The position numbers and the translations under genes were made by a program. DNA of 64,000 nt from Streptomyces sp. Root431 (GTDB lineage Bacteria > Actinomycetota > Actinomycetes > Streptomycetales > Streptomycetaceae): contig NZ_LMEI01000009.1 of the NCBI RefSeq assembly GCF_001426585.1, forward strand, positions 720,247 through 784,246, read 5' to 3'. Shown piece after piece: positions 42,678 through 51,430 of the stretch. A model generated the notes under the pieces. That model saw nothing but the letters and a program-made list of their open reading frames with translations. It was not told the origin of the DNA and searched no databases. Within the stretch, counting starts at the first letter, position 1; the number at the start of each line of letters is the position of its first letter.

Positions 42678-43916
42678 TCAGATCGGCAGAGTGACACGCA
42701 TCACGAGACCACCGCCCTCGCGGGGCTCCGCGATGATACGGCCGCCGTGTGCGCGGGCCACGGACCGCGCGATCGACAGGCCGAGACCGACCCCCTTGTC
42801 GCTGCCGGTGCGCTCCTGCCGGAGCCGCCGGAACGGCTCGAAAAGGTTGTCGATCTCGTACGCGGGGACCACCGGTCCCGTGTTCGAGACGGCCAGGACC
42901 GCCTGACCGTGCTGGATGTCCGTGGTGACCTCCACCCAGCCTCCTTCCGGCACGTTGTACCGCACGGCGTTCTGGAGCAGGTTCAGGGCGATCCGCTCCA
43001 GCAGGACGCCGTTGCCCTGGACGACGGCCGGGGCGCGCTCGCCCCGGACCTCCACGCCCTTGGCCGTGGCCTCGGCGTGCGTCTGGTCGATCGCCCGGGA
43101 GGCGACCTCGGCGAGGTCGACCGCCTTGCGCTCGATGATCTGGTTGTCGCTCCGGGCGAGCAGCAGCAGGCCCTCCACGAGCTGCTCGCTGCGCTCGTTG
43201 GTGGCGAGCAGGGTCTTGCCGAGCTGTTGGAGCTCCACCGGTGCCCCGGGGTCCGAGAGGTGGACCTCCAGGAGCGTGCGGTTGATCGCGAGCGGGGTCC
43301 GCAGCTCGTGCGAGGCGTTCGCGACGAACCTCTGCTGGGCGGTGAAGGCCCGTTCCAGGCGCTCCAACATCTCGTCGAAGGTGTCGGCGAGCTCCTTGAG
43401 CTCGTCGTCGGGGCCGTCCAGCTCGATCCGGCGGGCCAGGTCGGAACCGGCCACCTGGCGCGCGGTGCGGGTGATCCGGCCCAGCGGCGAGAGCACGCGT
43501 CCCGCCATGGCGTAGCCGAAGGCGAAGGCGATGATGCTCAGGCCCAGAAGGGCGAAGAGCGAGCGGCGCAGGAGGTCTTCCAGGGCCCGGTCGCTCTGGT
43601 ACCGCAGACAGACCGAGACGGCGTCGTTGAACTGCTCGCCGGTACCTGTGCTGGGCAGCCGGCACCAGGAGGTGGTGGGCAGCACCTCGCCCTTGACGAT
43701 CTTGAACGGCAGCTGGGCCGCGCTCTCGCTCAGCGTCTGCGCCGTGAAGAGGTAGATGATCGACAGCAGCAGGATGCCGGCGATCAGGAACATCCCGCCG
43801 TACAGCAGCGTGAGCCGTATCCGGATGGTCGGACGCAGCAGCGGCCGGACGGGGTCCCGTGGGTCCCAGGTCGGTTTCGGCGGCGCCTGGGGGTGGGGCG
43901 CGGAGGTCGTCGGCAT
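42678..43916 (-). CDS. cutS: CutS-like sensor histidine kinase
   Basis: 412 aa from ATG 43916. Two membrane segments (about 35-57 and 120-142) flank an extracellular loop with two Cys (SWCRLP, SVCLRY). HAMP region, then H box ANASHELRTPLA, N box NLLQNAVRYN, and GVGLGLSIARS. In Streptomyces CutS with CutR responds to extracellular protein/redox quality and represses secondary metabolism. Five bases after cutR. Confidence 0.92.
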   Translation of the reverse strand: MPTTSAPHPQAPPKPTWDPRDPVRPLLRPTIRIRLTLLYGGMFLIAGILLLSIIYLFTAQTLSESAAQLPFKIVKGEVLPTTSWCRLPSTGTGEQFNDAVSVCLRYQSDRALEDLLRRSLFALLGLSIIAFAFGYAMAGRVLSPLGRITRTARQVAGSDLARRIELDGPDDELKELADTFDEMLERLERAFTAQQRFVANASHELRTPLAINRTLLEVHLSDPGAPVELQQLGKTLLATNERSEQLVEGLLLLARSDNQIIERKAVDLAEVASRAIDQTHAEATAKGVEVRGERAPAVVQGNGVLLERIALNLLQNAVRYNVPEGGWVEVTTDIQHGQAVLAVSNTGPVVPAYEIDNLFEPFRRLRQERTGSDKGVGLGLSIARSVARAHGGRIIAEPREGGGLVMRVTLPI

Positions 43917-43921
43917 CGGGG

Positions 43922-44575
43922 TCAGATCCGGTACCCGGAGCCGGGCACGGTGACGATGACCGGGGGCTCGCCGAGCTTGCGGCGCAGGGTCATGACGGTG
44001 ACGCGCACGACGTTGGTGAACGGGTCGGTGTTCTCGTCCCAGGCCTTCTCCAGGAGCTGCTCGGCCGAGACGACGGCGCCCTCGCTGCGCATGAGGACCT
44101 CCAGGACGGCGAACTCCTTCGGCGCGAGCTGGACCTCCTTGCCCTCGCGGAAGACCTCGCGGCGGTTCGGGTCGAGCTTGATGCCGGCGCGCTCCAGGAC
44201 GGGCGGGAGCGGCACCGTGGTGCGCCGGCCGAGCGCGCGCACGCGGGCGGTGAGCTCGGTGAAGGCGAAGGGCTTGGGGAGGTAGTCGTCCGCGCCGAGC
44301 TCCAGGCCCTCGACGCGGTCGCTGACGTCGCCGGACGCGGTGAGCATCAGCACCCGCGTGGGCATGCCGAGCTCGACGATCTTGCGGCAGACGTCGTCGC
44401 CGTGGACGAGCGGGAGGTCGCGGTCGAGGACGACGACGTCGTAGTCGTTCACCCCGATGCGCTCCAGAGCCGCCGCTCCGTCGTACACGACGTCGACGGC
44501 CATGGCCTCCCGGCGCAGTCCGGTGGCCACCGCATCGGCGAGCAGTTGCTCGTCCTCGACGACGAGTACACGCAC
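43922..44575 (-). CDS. cutR: CutR-like response regulator
   Basis: 217 aa from GTG 44575 behind GGAAGGA. OmpR/PhoB type: acidic pair VVEDE, phosphoacceptor in VVVLDRDLPL, Lys in YLPKPFAF, and winged helix TVMTLRRKLGEPPVI. Partner of CutS immediately downstream. Confidence 0.94.
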   Translation of the reverse strand: MRVLVVEDEQLLADAVATGLRREAMAVDVVYDGAAALERIGVNDYDVVVLDRDLPLVHGDDVCRKIVELGMPTRVLMLTASGDVSDRVEGLELGADDYLPKPFAFTELTARVRALGRRTTVPLPPVLERAGIKLDPNRREVFREGKEVQLAPKEFAVLEVLMRSEGAVVSAEQLLEKAWDENTDPFTNVVRVTVMTLRRKLGEPPVIVTVPGSGYRI

Positions 44576-44959
44576 GTCGTAGTCCTTCCCTTGAGCCGCG
44601 GTCCGAAGGGGGACCCGCTGAAACCTGAGCACTGACTGTGCGTGTCCATCCTGCCCCTAACGCGCGTAAACCGGCTGTAAGACGGTGGTGCGGGGACCCG
44701 GGCGCGAGGGTGGTGCGGAGGGGGCGTGCGGTGGGGCGCGTGACTCCGGTCGGGGTGGCCCGCGAAGAATTCACCTGATTCGCGGGCCAGTTGAGGTTTC
44801 TGTGAGGAAGGGGGTGGGGAGGACGACTGCACACCCCGTGATCACGCCCTGTATGTGGCGCGCCACCTGCCACCCTCTGCTCCCCAGAGGCAGCAGTGTG
44901 TGATCCACCCACCCTCGGCACACCCCCGTGCCACCGGACCCACGACGAGGGGGCGCACG
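44576..44959. other. 384-base divergent region between cutR and a small gene
   Basis: Promoters for both sides are expected here. It contains one clear hairpin (44757-44788, listed separately) and GTAAACCGGCTGTAAGACGG near 44667-44686, close to the cutR side. No gene seen. Confidence 0.5.
44757..44788. terminator. 10-bp hairpin in the cutR upstream region
   Basis: GGCCCGCGAA (44757-44766) pairs with TTCGCGGGCC (44779-44788), loop GAATTCACCTGA. Could be a factor-binding inverted repeat instead of a terminator, as it lies between divergent genes. Confidence 0.4.
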
Positions 44960-45136
44960 ATGGACGCTTTCACCGCAGGCCTGCTGCACCGGATCAGGGC
45001 CGCACAGACCGACCTCACGCGTGCTCGTGAGACGGGCGACGACTTCCTCGCGGACGTCGAGCAGGCAGAGCTGGACGACCTGCACCGCCTGGCCGCCGAG
45101 CACGGCGTGGAGGTCGCCGCCGCGCCGGGCGTCTGA
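44960..45136 (+). CDS. small conserved hypothetical protein
   Basis: 58 aa from ATG 44960 behind GAGGGGG. Highly helical and acidic: AGLLHRIRAAQTDLTRARE, then EQAELDDLHRLAAEHGV. Looks like a small coiled-coil. High third-position G/C and a terminator right after the stop support a real gene. Family not recognised. Confidence 0.75.
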   Translation: MDAFTAGLLHRIRAAQTDLTRARETGDDFLADVEQAELDDLHRLAAEHGVEVAAAPGV

Positions 45137-45155
45137 CCCGGCCCGTACACGCGTC

Positions 45156-45190
45156 GAGGGCCCCGGAGCCGACCTGGCTCCGGGGCCCTC
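45156..45190. terminator. 15-bp perfect hairpin between convergent genes
   Basis: GAGGGCCCCGGAGCC (45156-45170) pairs with 45176-45190, loop GACCT. Between the small gene and the inositol monophosphatase family gene. Confidence 0.85.
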
Positions 45191-45224
45191 ACGCACGTCC
45201 GGACGCACGTCCGGACGCACGTCC
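45191..45224. repeat. 12-bp tandem repeat, nearly three copies
   Basis: ACGCACGTCCGG at 45191-45202 and 45203-45214, then ACGCACGTCC. Fills the space between the hairpin and the stop codon of the phosphatase gene. Confidence 0.85.
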
Positions 45225-46024
45225 TAGTCGTGCCAGGCGCCGAGCTCCTCCAGGAGCTCCTGGAGGGGCGCGAAGACGCCTGGGGAGGCCGCCAGGGTCA
45301 GCTCGCCGGACTCCGGCTCCCCCGGTCGGCCGCCCGTCAGGGCGCCCGCCTCGCGGGCGATGAGCGCCCCCGCGGCGAGGTCCCAGGGGTTGAGGCCGCG
45401 CTCGTAGTACGCGTCGAGGCGGCCGGCCGCGACGTCGCAGAGGTCGATCGCGGCCGATCCGCCGCGGCGGATGTCGCGGACGCGCGGGATCACGCGCTGG
45501 GCGACGTCGGCCTGGTGGGCGCGGCGGGACTGCACGTATCCGAAGCCCGTGCCCACGAGGGCCTGGTCGAGCTCGGGCGAGGGGCGGGCGGCGAGCCGCC
45601 GCTCCCCGACGAACGCGCCGCCGCCGAGGACCGCCCGGTAGGTCTCGCCGCGCATCGGCGCCTCGACCACGCCGACCACGGTCTCGCCGTCCCGCTCGGC
45701 GGCGATGGAGACCGCCCAGGTGGGCAGGCCGTAGAGGTAGTTCACCGTGCCGTCGAGCGGGTCGATCACCCAGCGGACCCCGCTCGTCCCGGGGCTCGAC
45801 GCGCCCTCCTCGCCGAGGAAGCCGTCCTGCGGGCGGTGCTCGGCGAGGAAGCCGGTGATCAGCTTCTCGGCGGCGATGTCCATCTCGGTGACCACGTCGA
45901 TGGGGCTCGACTTGGTCTTCGCCACGGCCAGGTCGTCCGGCCGGCCGTCGCGCAGCAGCGCTCCGGCCCGCCGGGCGGCCTCCAGGCCGAGGTCGAGCAG
46001 TTCGGTGAGCAGGGGCTCGGTCAT
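45224..46024 (-). CDS. inositol monophosphatase family protein
   Basis: 266 aa. Metal/catalytic motifs: GEEGA (E), WVIDPLDGTVNYLYG (DPLDGT) and NPWDLAAGALIAREAG (WD). Mg-dependent sugar-phosphate or inositol-phosphate hydrolase. Nine bases after the ferrochelatase gene stop, hence probably co-transcribed. Confidence 0.92.
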   Translation of the reverse strand: MTEPLLTELLDLGLEAARRAGALLRDGRPDDLAVAKTKSSPIDVVTEMDIAAEKLITGFLAEHRPQDGFLGEEGASSPGTSGVRWVIDPLDGTVNYLYGLPTWAVSIAAERDGETVVGVVEAPMRGETYRAVLGGGAFVGERRLAARPSPELDQALVGTGFGYVQSRRAHQADVAQRVIPRVRDIRRGGSAAIDLCDVAAGRLDAYYERGLNPWDLAAGALIAREAGALTGGRPGEPESGELTLAASPGVFAPLQELLEELGAWHD

Positions 46025-46033
46025 GCTGACTCC

Positions 46034-47161
46034 TTACGCGTACGGGCTGTCGGCTCCGGCCGCCGCGGGCCGCTCCGCCCTGGCCGGGCAGCAACCGATC
46101 GGACACAGGTCGTGGGAGGCCCCGAGCGCGCCCAGGGCGCACCGCTCCACCCGGGATCCGCGCTCGCTCGCCGCGCGCTCCAGGACGAGGTCGCGGACGG
46201 CCGCGGCGAAGCGCGGGTCGGATCCGACGGTCGCCGAGCGCCGGACGGGCAGGCCGAGCTCGGCCGCCTTGGCCGTGGCCTCCGTGTCGAGGTCGTAGAG
46301 GACCTCCATGTGGTCGGAGACGAAGCCGATCGGGACCATGACGGCCGCGGGCGCTCCGGCGCCGTGCAGCTCCTCCAGGTGGTCGCAGATGTCGGGCTCC
46401 AGCCACGGGATGTGCGGGGCGCCGCTGCGGGACTGGTAGACGAGCTTCCAGGGGCGGTCGACGCCGGTCGCCTCGCGGACGGCCTCGACGATCACCCGTG
46501 CCACGTCGAGGTGCTGCTTCACGTAGGCACCGCCCTCGCCGTGGTCGGCGACCGGGCCGGAGCTGTCGGCGGCGGAGTCGGGGATGGAGTGGGTGGTGAA
46601 GGCGAGATGGGCGCCGTCGCGCACGGAGGGGTCGAGTGCGGCGAGGGAGGCGAGGACGCCCTCGACCATGGGCTCGACGAAGCCGGGGTGGTTGAAGTAG
46701 TGCCGGAGCTTGTCGACGCGGGGCAGCGGGAGCCCCTCCGCCTCCAGGGTGGCGAGCGCGTCGGCGAGGTTCTCACGGTACTGGCGGCAGCCGGAGTAGG
46801 AGGCGTACGCGCTGGTGGTGAGGACGGCGATGTGGCGCCGGCCGTCGGTGATCATCTCGCGGAGGGTGTCGGTGAGGTACGGCGCCCAGTTCCGGTTTCC
46901 CCAGTAGACCGGGAGGCCGAGGCCGGCCTCCGCGAAGTCCGTCCGCAGCGCGTCGAGCAGCGCGCGGTTCTGGTCGTTGATCGGGCTGACGCCGCCGAAG
47001 AGGAAGTAGTGCTGCCCCACTTCCTTGAGCCGTTCCTTCGGAATGCCGCGGCCGCGCGTCACGTTCTCCAGGAACGGGACCACGTCGTCCGGGCCCTCGG
47101 GGCCGCCGAACGAGAGCAGCAGCAGGGCGTCGTACGGGGCGGGATCGTGCTGATCGGACAT
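46034..47161 (-). CDS. cpfC: coproporphyrin ferrochelatase
   Basis: 375 aa (also named hemH). Family marks: LLLSFGGPEGPDDVVPFL, YWGNRNWAPYL, HSIPDSAAD with the catalytic His, and VGFVSDHMEVLYDLDTEA. C-terminal Cys set (RCALGALGASHDLCPIGCCP) matches the [2Fe-2S]-binding actinobacterial type. In Actinobacteria this enzyme inserts iron into coproporphyrin III in the coproporphyrin-dependent haem route. Confidence 0.95.
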   Translation of the reverse strand: MSDQHDPAPYDALLLLSFGGPEGPDDVVPFLENVTRGRGIPKERLKEVGQHYFLFGGVSPINDQNRALLDALRTDFAEAGLGLPVYWGNRNWAPYLTDTLREMITDGRRHIAVLTTSAYASYSGCRQYRENLADALATLEAEGLPLPRVDKLRHYFNHPGFVEPMVEGVLASLAALDPSVRDGAHLAFTTHSIPDSAADSSGPVADHGEGGAYVKQHLDVARVIVEAVREATGVDRPWKLVYQSRSGAPHIPWLEPDICDHLEELHGAGAPAAVMVPIGFVSDHMEVLYDLDTEATAKAAELGLPVRRSATVGSDPRFAAAVRDLVLERAASERGSRVERCALGALGASHDLCPIGCCPARAERPAAAGADSPYA

Positions 47162-47254
47162 GGCACCGATCCTCCCACCCGCCTCCGGCGGTGGAGGGCG
47201 CGGCCCGACCGACGGCGTGCGCCGGGCGGCACTCGTCCTGAATCACGGTGCTCG

Positions 47255-47330
47255 TCCGAAAAAGGGGGATGACCGATCGACTTCAACACCGTAGGCTTTA
47301 GCTATTAATTACACGTGTTGAGTCGTCGTG
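47255..47330 (+). promoter_or_regulatory. A/T-rich promoter region of MFS gene
   Basis: CTTTAGCTATTAATTACACG (about 47295-47314) is by far the most A/T-rich stretch nearby. TAGCTATTAAT may hold the -10. It lies about 55 bases before the chosen TTG start. Confidence 0.5.
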
Positions 47331-47368
47331 CGGAGCCCGCTCCGAAGCACGGAGATCCGGAGAGCCTC

Positions 47369-48634
47369 TTGCCCAGCCCCTACCGTGCGATCTTCGCAGC
47401 GCCCGGCACCACCTCGTTCTCCGTCGCCGGCCTCCTCGGCCGCATGCCGCTGTCCATGATGGGCATCGGCGTCGTCACGATGATTTCCCAGGTCACCGGC
47501 AGGTACGGCCTCGCCGGCGCGCTCTCGGCGACGCTCGCAATGTCCGCCGCCGTCCTCGGCCCGCTGGTCTCGCGTCTGGTCGACCGCCACGGGCAGCGCA
47601 AGGTGCTCCGCCCGGTCACGCTGATCTCGCTCGTCGCCGCCGCCGGGCTCCTCGTCTGCGTCCAGCAGAAGAGCCCGGACTGGACGCTCTTCGTCTTCAC
47701 GGCCGTGATCGGTTGTGTCCCGAGCATCGGGGCGATGACCCGGTCCCGTTGGGCCGAGATCTACCGGGGCGACGAGCGGCGCCTGCACACCGCGTACTCG
47801 TGGGAGTCGATCGTCGATGAGGTCTGCTTCATCTTCGGCCCGATCATCTCGATCGGTCTGTCGACGACCTGGTTCCCCGAGGCCGGCCCGCTCTTCGCCG
47901 GGGTGTTCCTGGCCATCGGCGTCTTCTGGCTGACCTCGCAGCGCGCCACGGAGCCCGTGCCGCACCCCCGTGAGAGCGGCGAGAAGAGCGTGTCCGCGCT
48001 CCGCTCCCCCGGTCTCCAGGTCCTCGCCCTCGCCTTCGTCGCCACCGGCGCCATCTTCGGCTCGGTGGACGTGGTGACCGTGGCCTTCGCCGAGGAGCAG
48101 GGCCACAAGGCGGCCGCGAGCCTCGTCCTGGCCGTGTACGCGCTGGGCTCCTGTCTCGCCGGCGCCGTCTTCGGGCTCCTGCACCTCAAGGGCGAACCTT
48201 CCCGCCGCTGGCTCCTGGGCGTCTGCGCGATGGCCGTGAGTATGATCCCCCTCCTACTGGCCGGGAACTTGCCGTTGCTGGCCGTGGCGCTCTTTGTCGC
48301 GGGTCTGTCCATCGCACCGACGATGGTGACCACGATGGCCCTCGTCGAAGCGCACGTACCGCGCACCAAGCTGACCGAGGGCATGACCTGGACGGGTACC
48401 GGGCTCGCGATCGGCGTGGCGCTCGGCTCCTCGGCCGCCGGCTGGGTGGTCGACGCGTCCGGGGCGGAAGCGGGGTACGTGGTGCCCGTTGTCTCGGGTG
48501 CGCTCGCGGTCGCGGTGGGTCTCCTCGGACACCGCCGGCTGCGCAGGCCGGCGCCGGACCGGGAGGGGAAGCGTGAGCGGGACGACAACAGCGGGGTCGG
48601 GGAGCACCAGGACGGCGAGCAGCCCGTGGCGTAA
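47369..48634 (+). CDS. MFS transporter
   Basis: 421 aa. TTG 47369 chosen (PSPYRAIFAAPGTTSFSVAG; CGGAGAG just upstream); a GTG at 47315 would add 18 residues. Twelve hydrophobic segments; loop motif RLVDRHGQRKVLRP after segment 2. No specific substrate class. The charged C-terminus overlaps the start of the next gene by 62 bases. Confidence 0.88.
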   Translation: MPSPYRAIFAAPGTTSFSVAGLLGRMPLSMMGIGVVTMISQVTGRYGLAGALSATLAMSAAVLGPLVSRLVDRHGQRKVLRPVTLISLVAAAGLLVCVQQKSPDWTLFVFTAVIGCVPSIGAMTRSRWAEIYRGDERRLHTAYSWESIVDEVCFIFGPIISIGLSTTWFPEAGPLFAGVFLAIGVFWLTSQRATEPVPHPRESGEKSVSALRSPGLQVLALAFVATGAIFGSVDVVTVAFAEEQGHKAAASLVLAVYALGSCLAGAVFGLLHLKGEPSRRWLLGVCAMAVSMIPLLLAGNLPLLAVALFVAGLSIAPTMVTTMALVEAHVPRTKLTEGMTWTGTGLAIGVALGSSAAGWVVDASGAEAGYVVPVVSGALAVAVGLLGHRRLRRPAPDREGKRERDDNSGVGEHQDGEQPVA

Positions 48635-49913
48635 CTGGGCGGGGAACGTCACCTCCCGTCCGGTACGGGAGGTGAGCCCGGCCTCGGCCGAGGAGCTCGC
48701 CGAGGCGGTGCGCCGGGCGGCCGAGGACGGGCTGCGGGTGAAGACCGTCGGCACCGGCCACTCCTTCACCTCGATCGCGGCCACCGACGGCGTGCTGATC
48801 CGGCCGGGGCTCCTCACCGGGATCCGGCGGATCGACCGCGACGCGATGACCGTCACGGTCGAGTCGGGGACTCCGCTCAAGCGGCTCAACGTGGCGCTGG
48901 CCCGGGAGGGTCTGTCGCTCACGAACATGGGCGACATCATGGAGCAGACCGTCGCCGGCGCCACCTCCACGGGCACGCACGGCACGGGCCGCGACTCCGC
49001 CTCGATAGCGGCGCAGATCCGTGAGCTGGAGCTGGTCACGGCGGACGGGCAGCTGCTGACCTGCTCGGAGAAGGAGAATCCGGAGGTCTTCGCGGCCGCC
49101 CGGATCGGGCTCGGCGCCCTCGGCGTGGTCACGGCGATCACCTTCGCGGTGGAGCCGGTCTTCCTGCTCACCGCGCGCGAGGAGCCGATGACCTTCGACC
49201 GGGTCGCCTCGGAGTTCGACGCGCTGCACGCGGAGAACGAGCACTTCGAGTTCTACTGGTTCCCCCACACGGACAACTGCAACACCAAGCGCAACAACCG
49301 CAGCGCGGGCCCCGCCGCCCCTCCCGGGAAGGTGAGCGGCTGGATCGAGGACGAGCTCCTCTCCAACGGGCTGTTCCAGGTGGCCTGCTCGCTGGGCCGC
49401 GCGGTCCCGCCGGTCATCCCCTCGATCGCCAAGGTCTCCAGCCGGGCCCTGTCGGCCCGTACGTACACCGACATCCCGTACAAGGTCTTCACCTCGCCGC
49501 GCCGGGTGCGCTTCCTGGAGATGGAGTACGCGCTGCCCCGCGAGGCGGCGGTGGCCGCGCTGCGCGAGGTCAAGGCGATGGTCGAGCGCTCGCCGCTCAA
49601 GGTGAGCTTCCCGGTGGAGGTGCGCACCGCCCCGGCGGACGACATCGCGCTGTCCACGGCCTCGGGGCGGGAGACCGCCTACATCGCCGTCCACCTCTAC
49701 AAGGGAACGCCCCACCGCGCGTACTTCACCGCGGTGGAGCGCATCATGACGGCGCACGGGGGACGCCCCCACTGGGGCAAGGTCCACACCCGTGACGCCG
49801 CCTACTTCTCGGAGGTCTACCCGCGTTTCGCCGAGTTCACGGCGCTGCGCGACCGGCTGGACCCGGACCGGCTCTTCGCCAACGACTACCTGCGCCGCGT
49901 CCTGGGCGACTGA
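48573..49913 (+). CDS. FAD-linked aldonolactone/alditol oxidase family protein
   Basis: 446 aa from GTG 48573 behind GGGAGGGGAAG. FAD-binding PCMH domain with the flavin-linked His in VGTGHSFTSIA; VAGATSTGTHGTG; C-terminal ALO domain ending with GRPHWGKVHT and DPDRLFANDYLRRVLG. Family oxidises sugar lactones or alditols with O2. Reading-frame overlap with the MFS gene suggests coupling. Confidence 0.9.
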   Translation: MSGTTTAGSGSTRTASSPWRNWAGNVTSRPVREVSPASAEELAEAVRRAAEDGLRVKTVGTGHSFTSIAATDGVLIRPGLLTGIRRIDRDAMTVTVESGTPLKRLNVALAREGLSLTNMGDIMEQTVAGATSTGTHGTGRDSASIAAQIRELELVTADGQLLTCSEKENPEVFAAARIGLGALGVVTAITFAVEPVFLLTAREEPMTFDRVASEFDALHAENEHFEFYWFPHTDNCNTKRNNRSAGPAAPPGKVSGWIEDELLSNGLFQVACSLGRAVPPVIPSIAKVSSRALSARTYTDIPYKVFTSPRRVRFLEMEYALPREAAVAALREVKAMVERSPLKVSFPVEVRTAPADDIALSTASGRETAYIAVHLYKGTPHRAYFTAVERIMTAHGGRPHWGKVHTRDAAYFSEVYPRFAEFTALRDRLDPDRLFANDYLRRVLGD

Positions 49914-49933
49914 CGGTCACCGGGGGCCGGCGG

Positions 49934-50968
49934 TCAGCCGCCGGTGCCCGCGGCCGGCGCCGCCGGGGTCGCCGGATCGGCGGCCCCGGTCGTCGGGGCA
50001 TCGGTCGGCTCGGGCGGCGCCGCCGGGTCCGTGGGGTCCGTGGGCTCCGTCGGGGTCGTCGGCTCCGTCGGGTCGGTCGGCTGCGTCGGGTCGGTCGTGG
50101 GACCGGTCGGCGTCGGGTCGGGCGTCGAACCGCCGTCGGTGGAGCCCGAGGGCGTCGTGCCGGGGTCGGGGGTCGCGGTGCCGGTCCCGCCGGTGGCCGG
50201 GTCGCCCGGGTCCGGCGTGGCGCCGGTCTCTGGGGTGCCGTCGCCGCTCTCCCGCTGTCCGGTGTCGCCTGCGGATCCGGAGGGCGTCGGCGCGGGGTTC
50301 TCGTCCCGGTCCGGCGCGTCCTGACCGGAGCTCCCGCCGCCGCGGACGACGGAGCCGAAGGTGGTGGTCCCCTGCTTGCCGCTGAAGTCCTGACCGGAGA
50401 CCAGCTCGTACGCGGTGATGCCACCCATGGTGACGCCGAAGACCAGGGCCGCGGCGATCGCCGGGCGCTTCCAGCCGCGGACGCGCGTGCCGTGCGTGGT
50501 CGCCGCGCCGAACTCCTCGTCGGCCTCCGCGCCGGCCTGCCCCTCGTACAAGAGGGCGTGCGCGCCGGGGCGCGCGACCGTGCCGAGCATCATCGTGTGC
50601 CGGTCCCCATCCTCCGCCGGGCGGGCGGCCGGGAGCGGCACCTGACGGGCCTTGGGCTTGGCGGCGGCGGTCGCGTCGCGCACCTGCTCGCCCGTGCGCT
50701 TGAACACGTGCTGGAAGAGCGGGCCGCCGCAGGTGGCGATGACGCTGATCACTCCGGCGCCGAGGATCGTGCCGTACACGCCGAGGGTGGAGGCGAGCTT
50801 GGCGGCGATGACCGCGGCCAGGGCGCTGCCCGAGACCTGGGCCACGCTCAGGTCGATCCTTCTCCTCGGGGCCTTCTCCCCCGGCCCCACCTCCGTCTTC
50901 TCCGGATTCTCCGGCTCGTCCGTGTCGGTCTCCGGCCTGTGACGCATCTCCAACCCCTGATGGCTCAT
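49934..50968 (-). CDS. membrane protein with long Pro/Thr/Asp C-terminal tail
   Basis: 344 aa from ATG 50968 (an internal ATG at 50947 is possible). Residues 40-90 contain a hydrophobic segment (AALAAVIAAKLASTLGVYG, GVISVIATCGG). A second membrane span is near 190 (PAIAAALVFGVTMGGITAYEL), followed by about 150 residues of P, T, D, G, E (TDPTQPTDPTEPTTPTEPTD). The tail is probably outside the membrane and glycosylated (inference). Known as a gene adjacent to sepH in Streptomyces. Function unknown. Confidence 0.75.
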   Translation of the reverse strand: MSHQGLEMRHRPETDTDEPENPEKTEVGPGEKAPRRRIDLSVAQVSGSALAAVIAAKLASTLGVYGTILGAGVISVIATCGGPLFQHVFKRTGEQVRDATAAAKPKARQVPLPAARPAEDGDRHTMMLGTVARPGAHALLYEGQAGAEADEEFGAATTHGTRVRGWKRPAIAAALVFGVTMGGITAYELVSGQDFSGKQGTTTFGSVVRGGGSSGQDAPDRDENPAPTPSGSAGDTGQRESGDGTPETGATPDPGDPATGGTGTATPDPGTTPSGSTDGGSTPDPTPTGPTTDPTQPTDPTEPTTPTEPTDPTDPAAPPEPTDAPTTGAADPATPAAPAAGTGG

Positions 50969-51430
50969 CCGTTCGCCTTGCACCCAGAAGGGACAAATGG
51001 GCGAAGTGAATAGTTCCGCTTCTGCCGGTTCTGTGAAGAGGGACACGTAAGGGGGAAGATCACGGAGACTCAACTCCCGTACCGCCCGAGAAGTTGGGCG
51101 GCGCGCCGGTCCACCCAAGTGGCCCGAATGGAGTACATTGGCGAACCCTGGGTCCGGACGCCTTCACGGGTGCCCGGGATCGGGGAGGGGGCCGAACGCG
51201 GCACTCGAACCGGCGGCGCCACGCACCGCACGGAGACCCGCTGCACAGCGTGACCGTCAGTCACTCTGAGTGGCGAACAGGTAACCGTGCCATAACGGCG
51301 CCCCAGGGTCCATGCCCGACACGCCGGGCAACTCGGCAAGGTAGTGGCAGGCTGCACCCGGGCAGGCCACACTCGACTAGCGGAAGCAGCGACGCACGTG
51401 ACGTCGGCAGGCACCACCCGGGAGGTCCCC
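50969..51430. other. 462-base divergent region upstream of sepH
   Basis: Promoters for sepH and the membrane protein should be here. No RNA gene or strong hairpin recognised. The sepH-proximal end has GGGAGG before the ATG. A GTACATTGG patch is near 51132-51141. Confidence 0.5.

Noticed and set aside
50969..51430. Riboswitch or tRNA in the sepH upstream region
   Set aside because: No cloverleaf, no T-loop sequence and no recognisable aptamer core could be built by eye.
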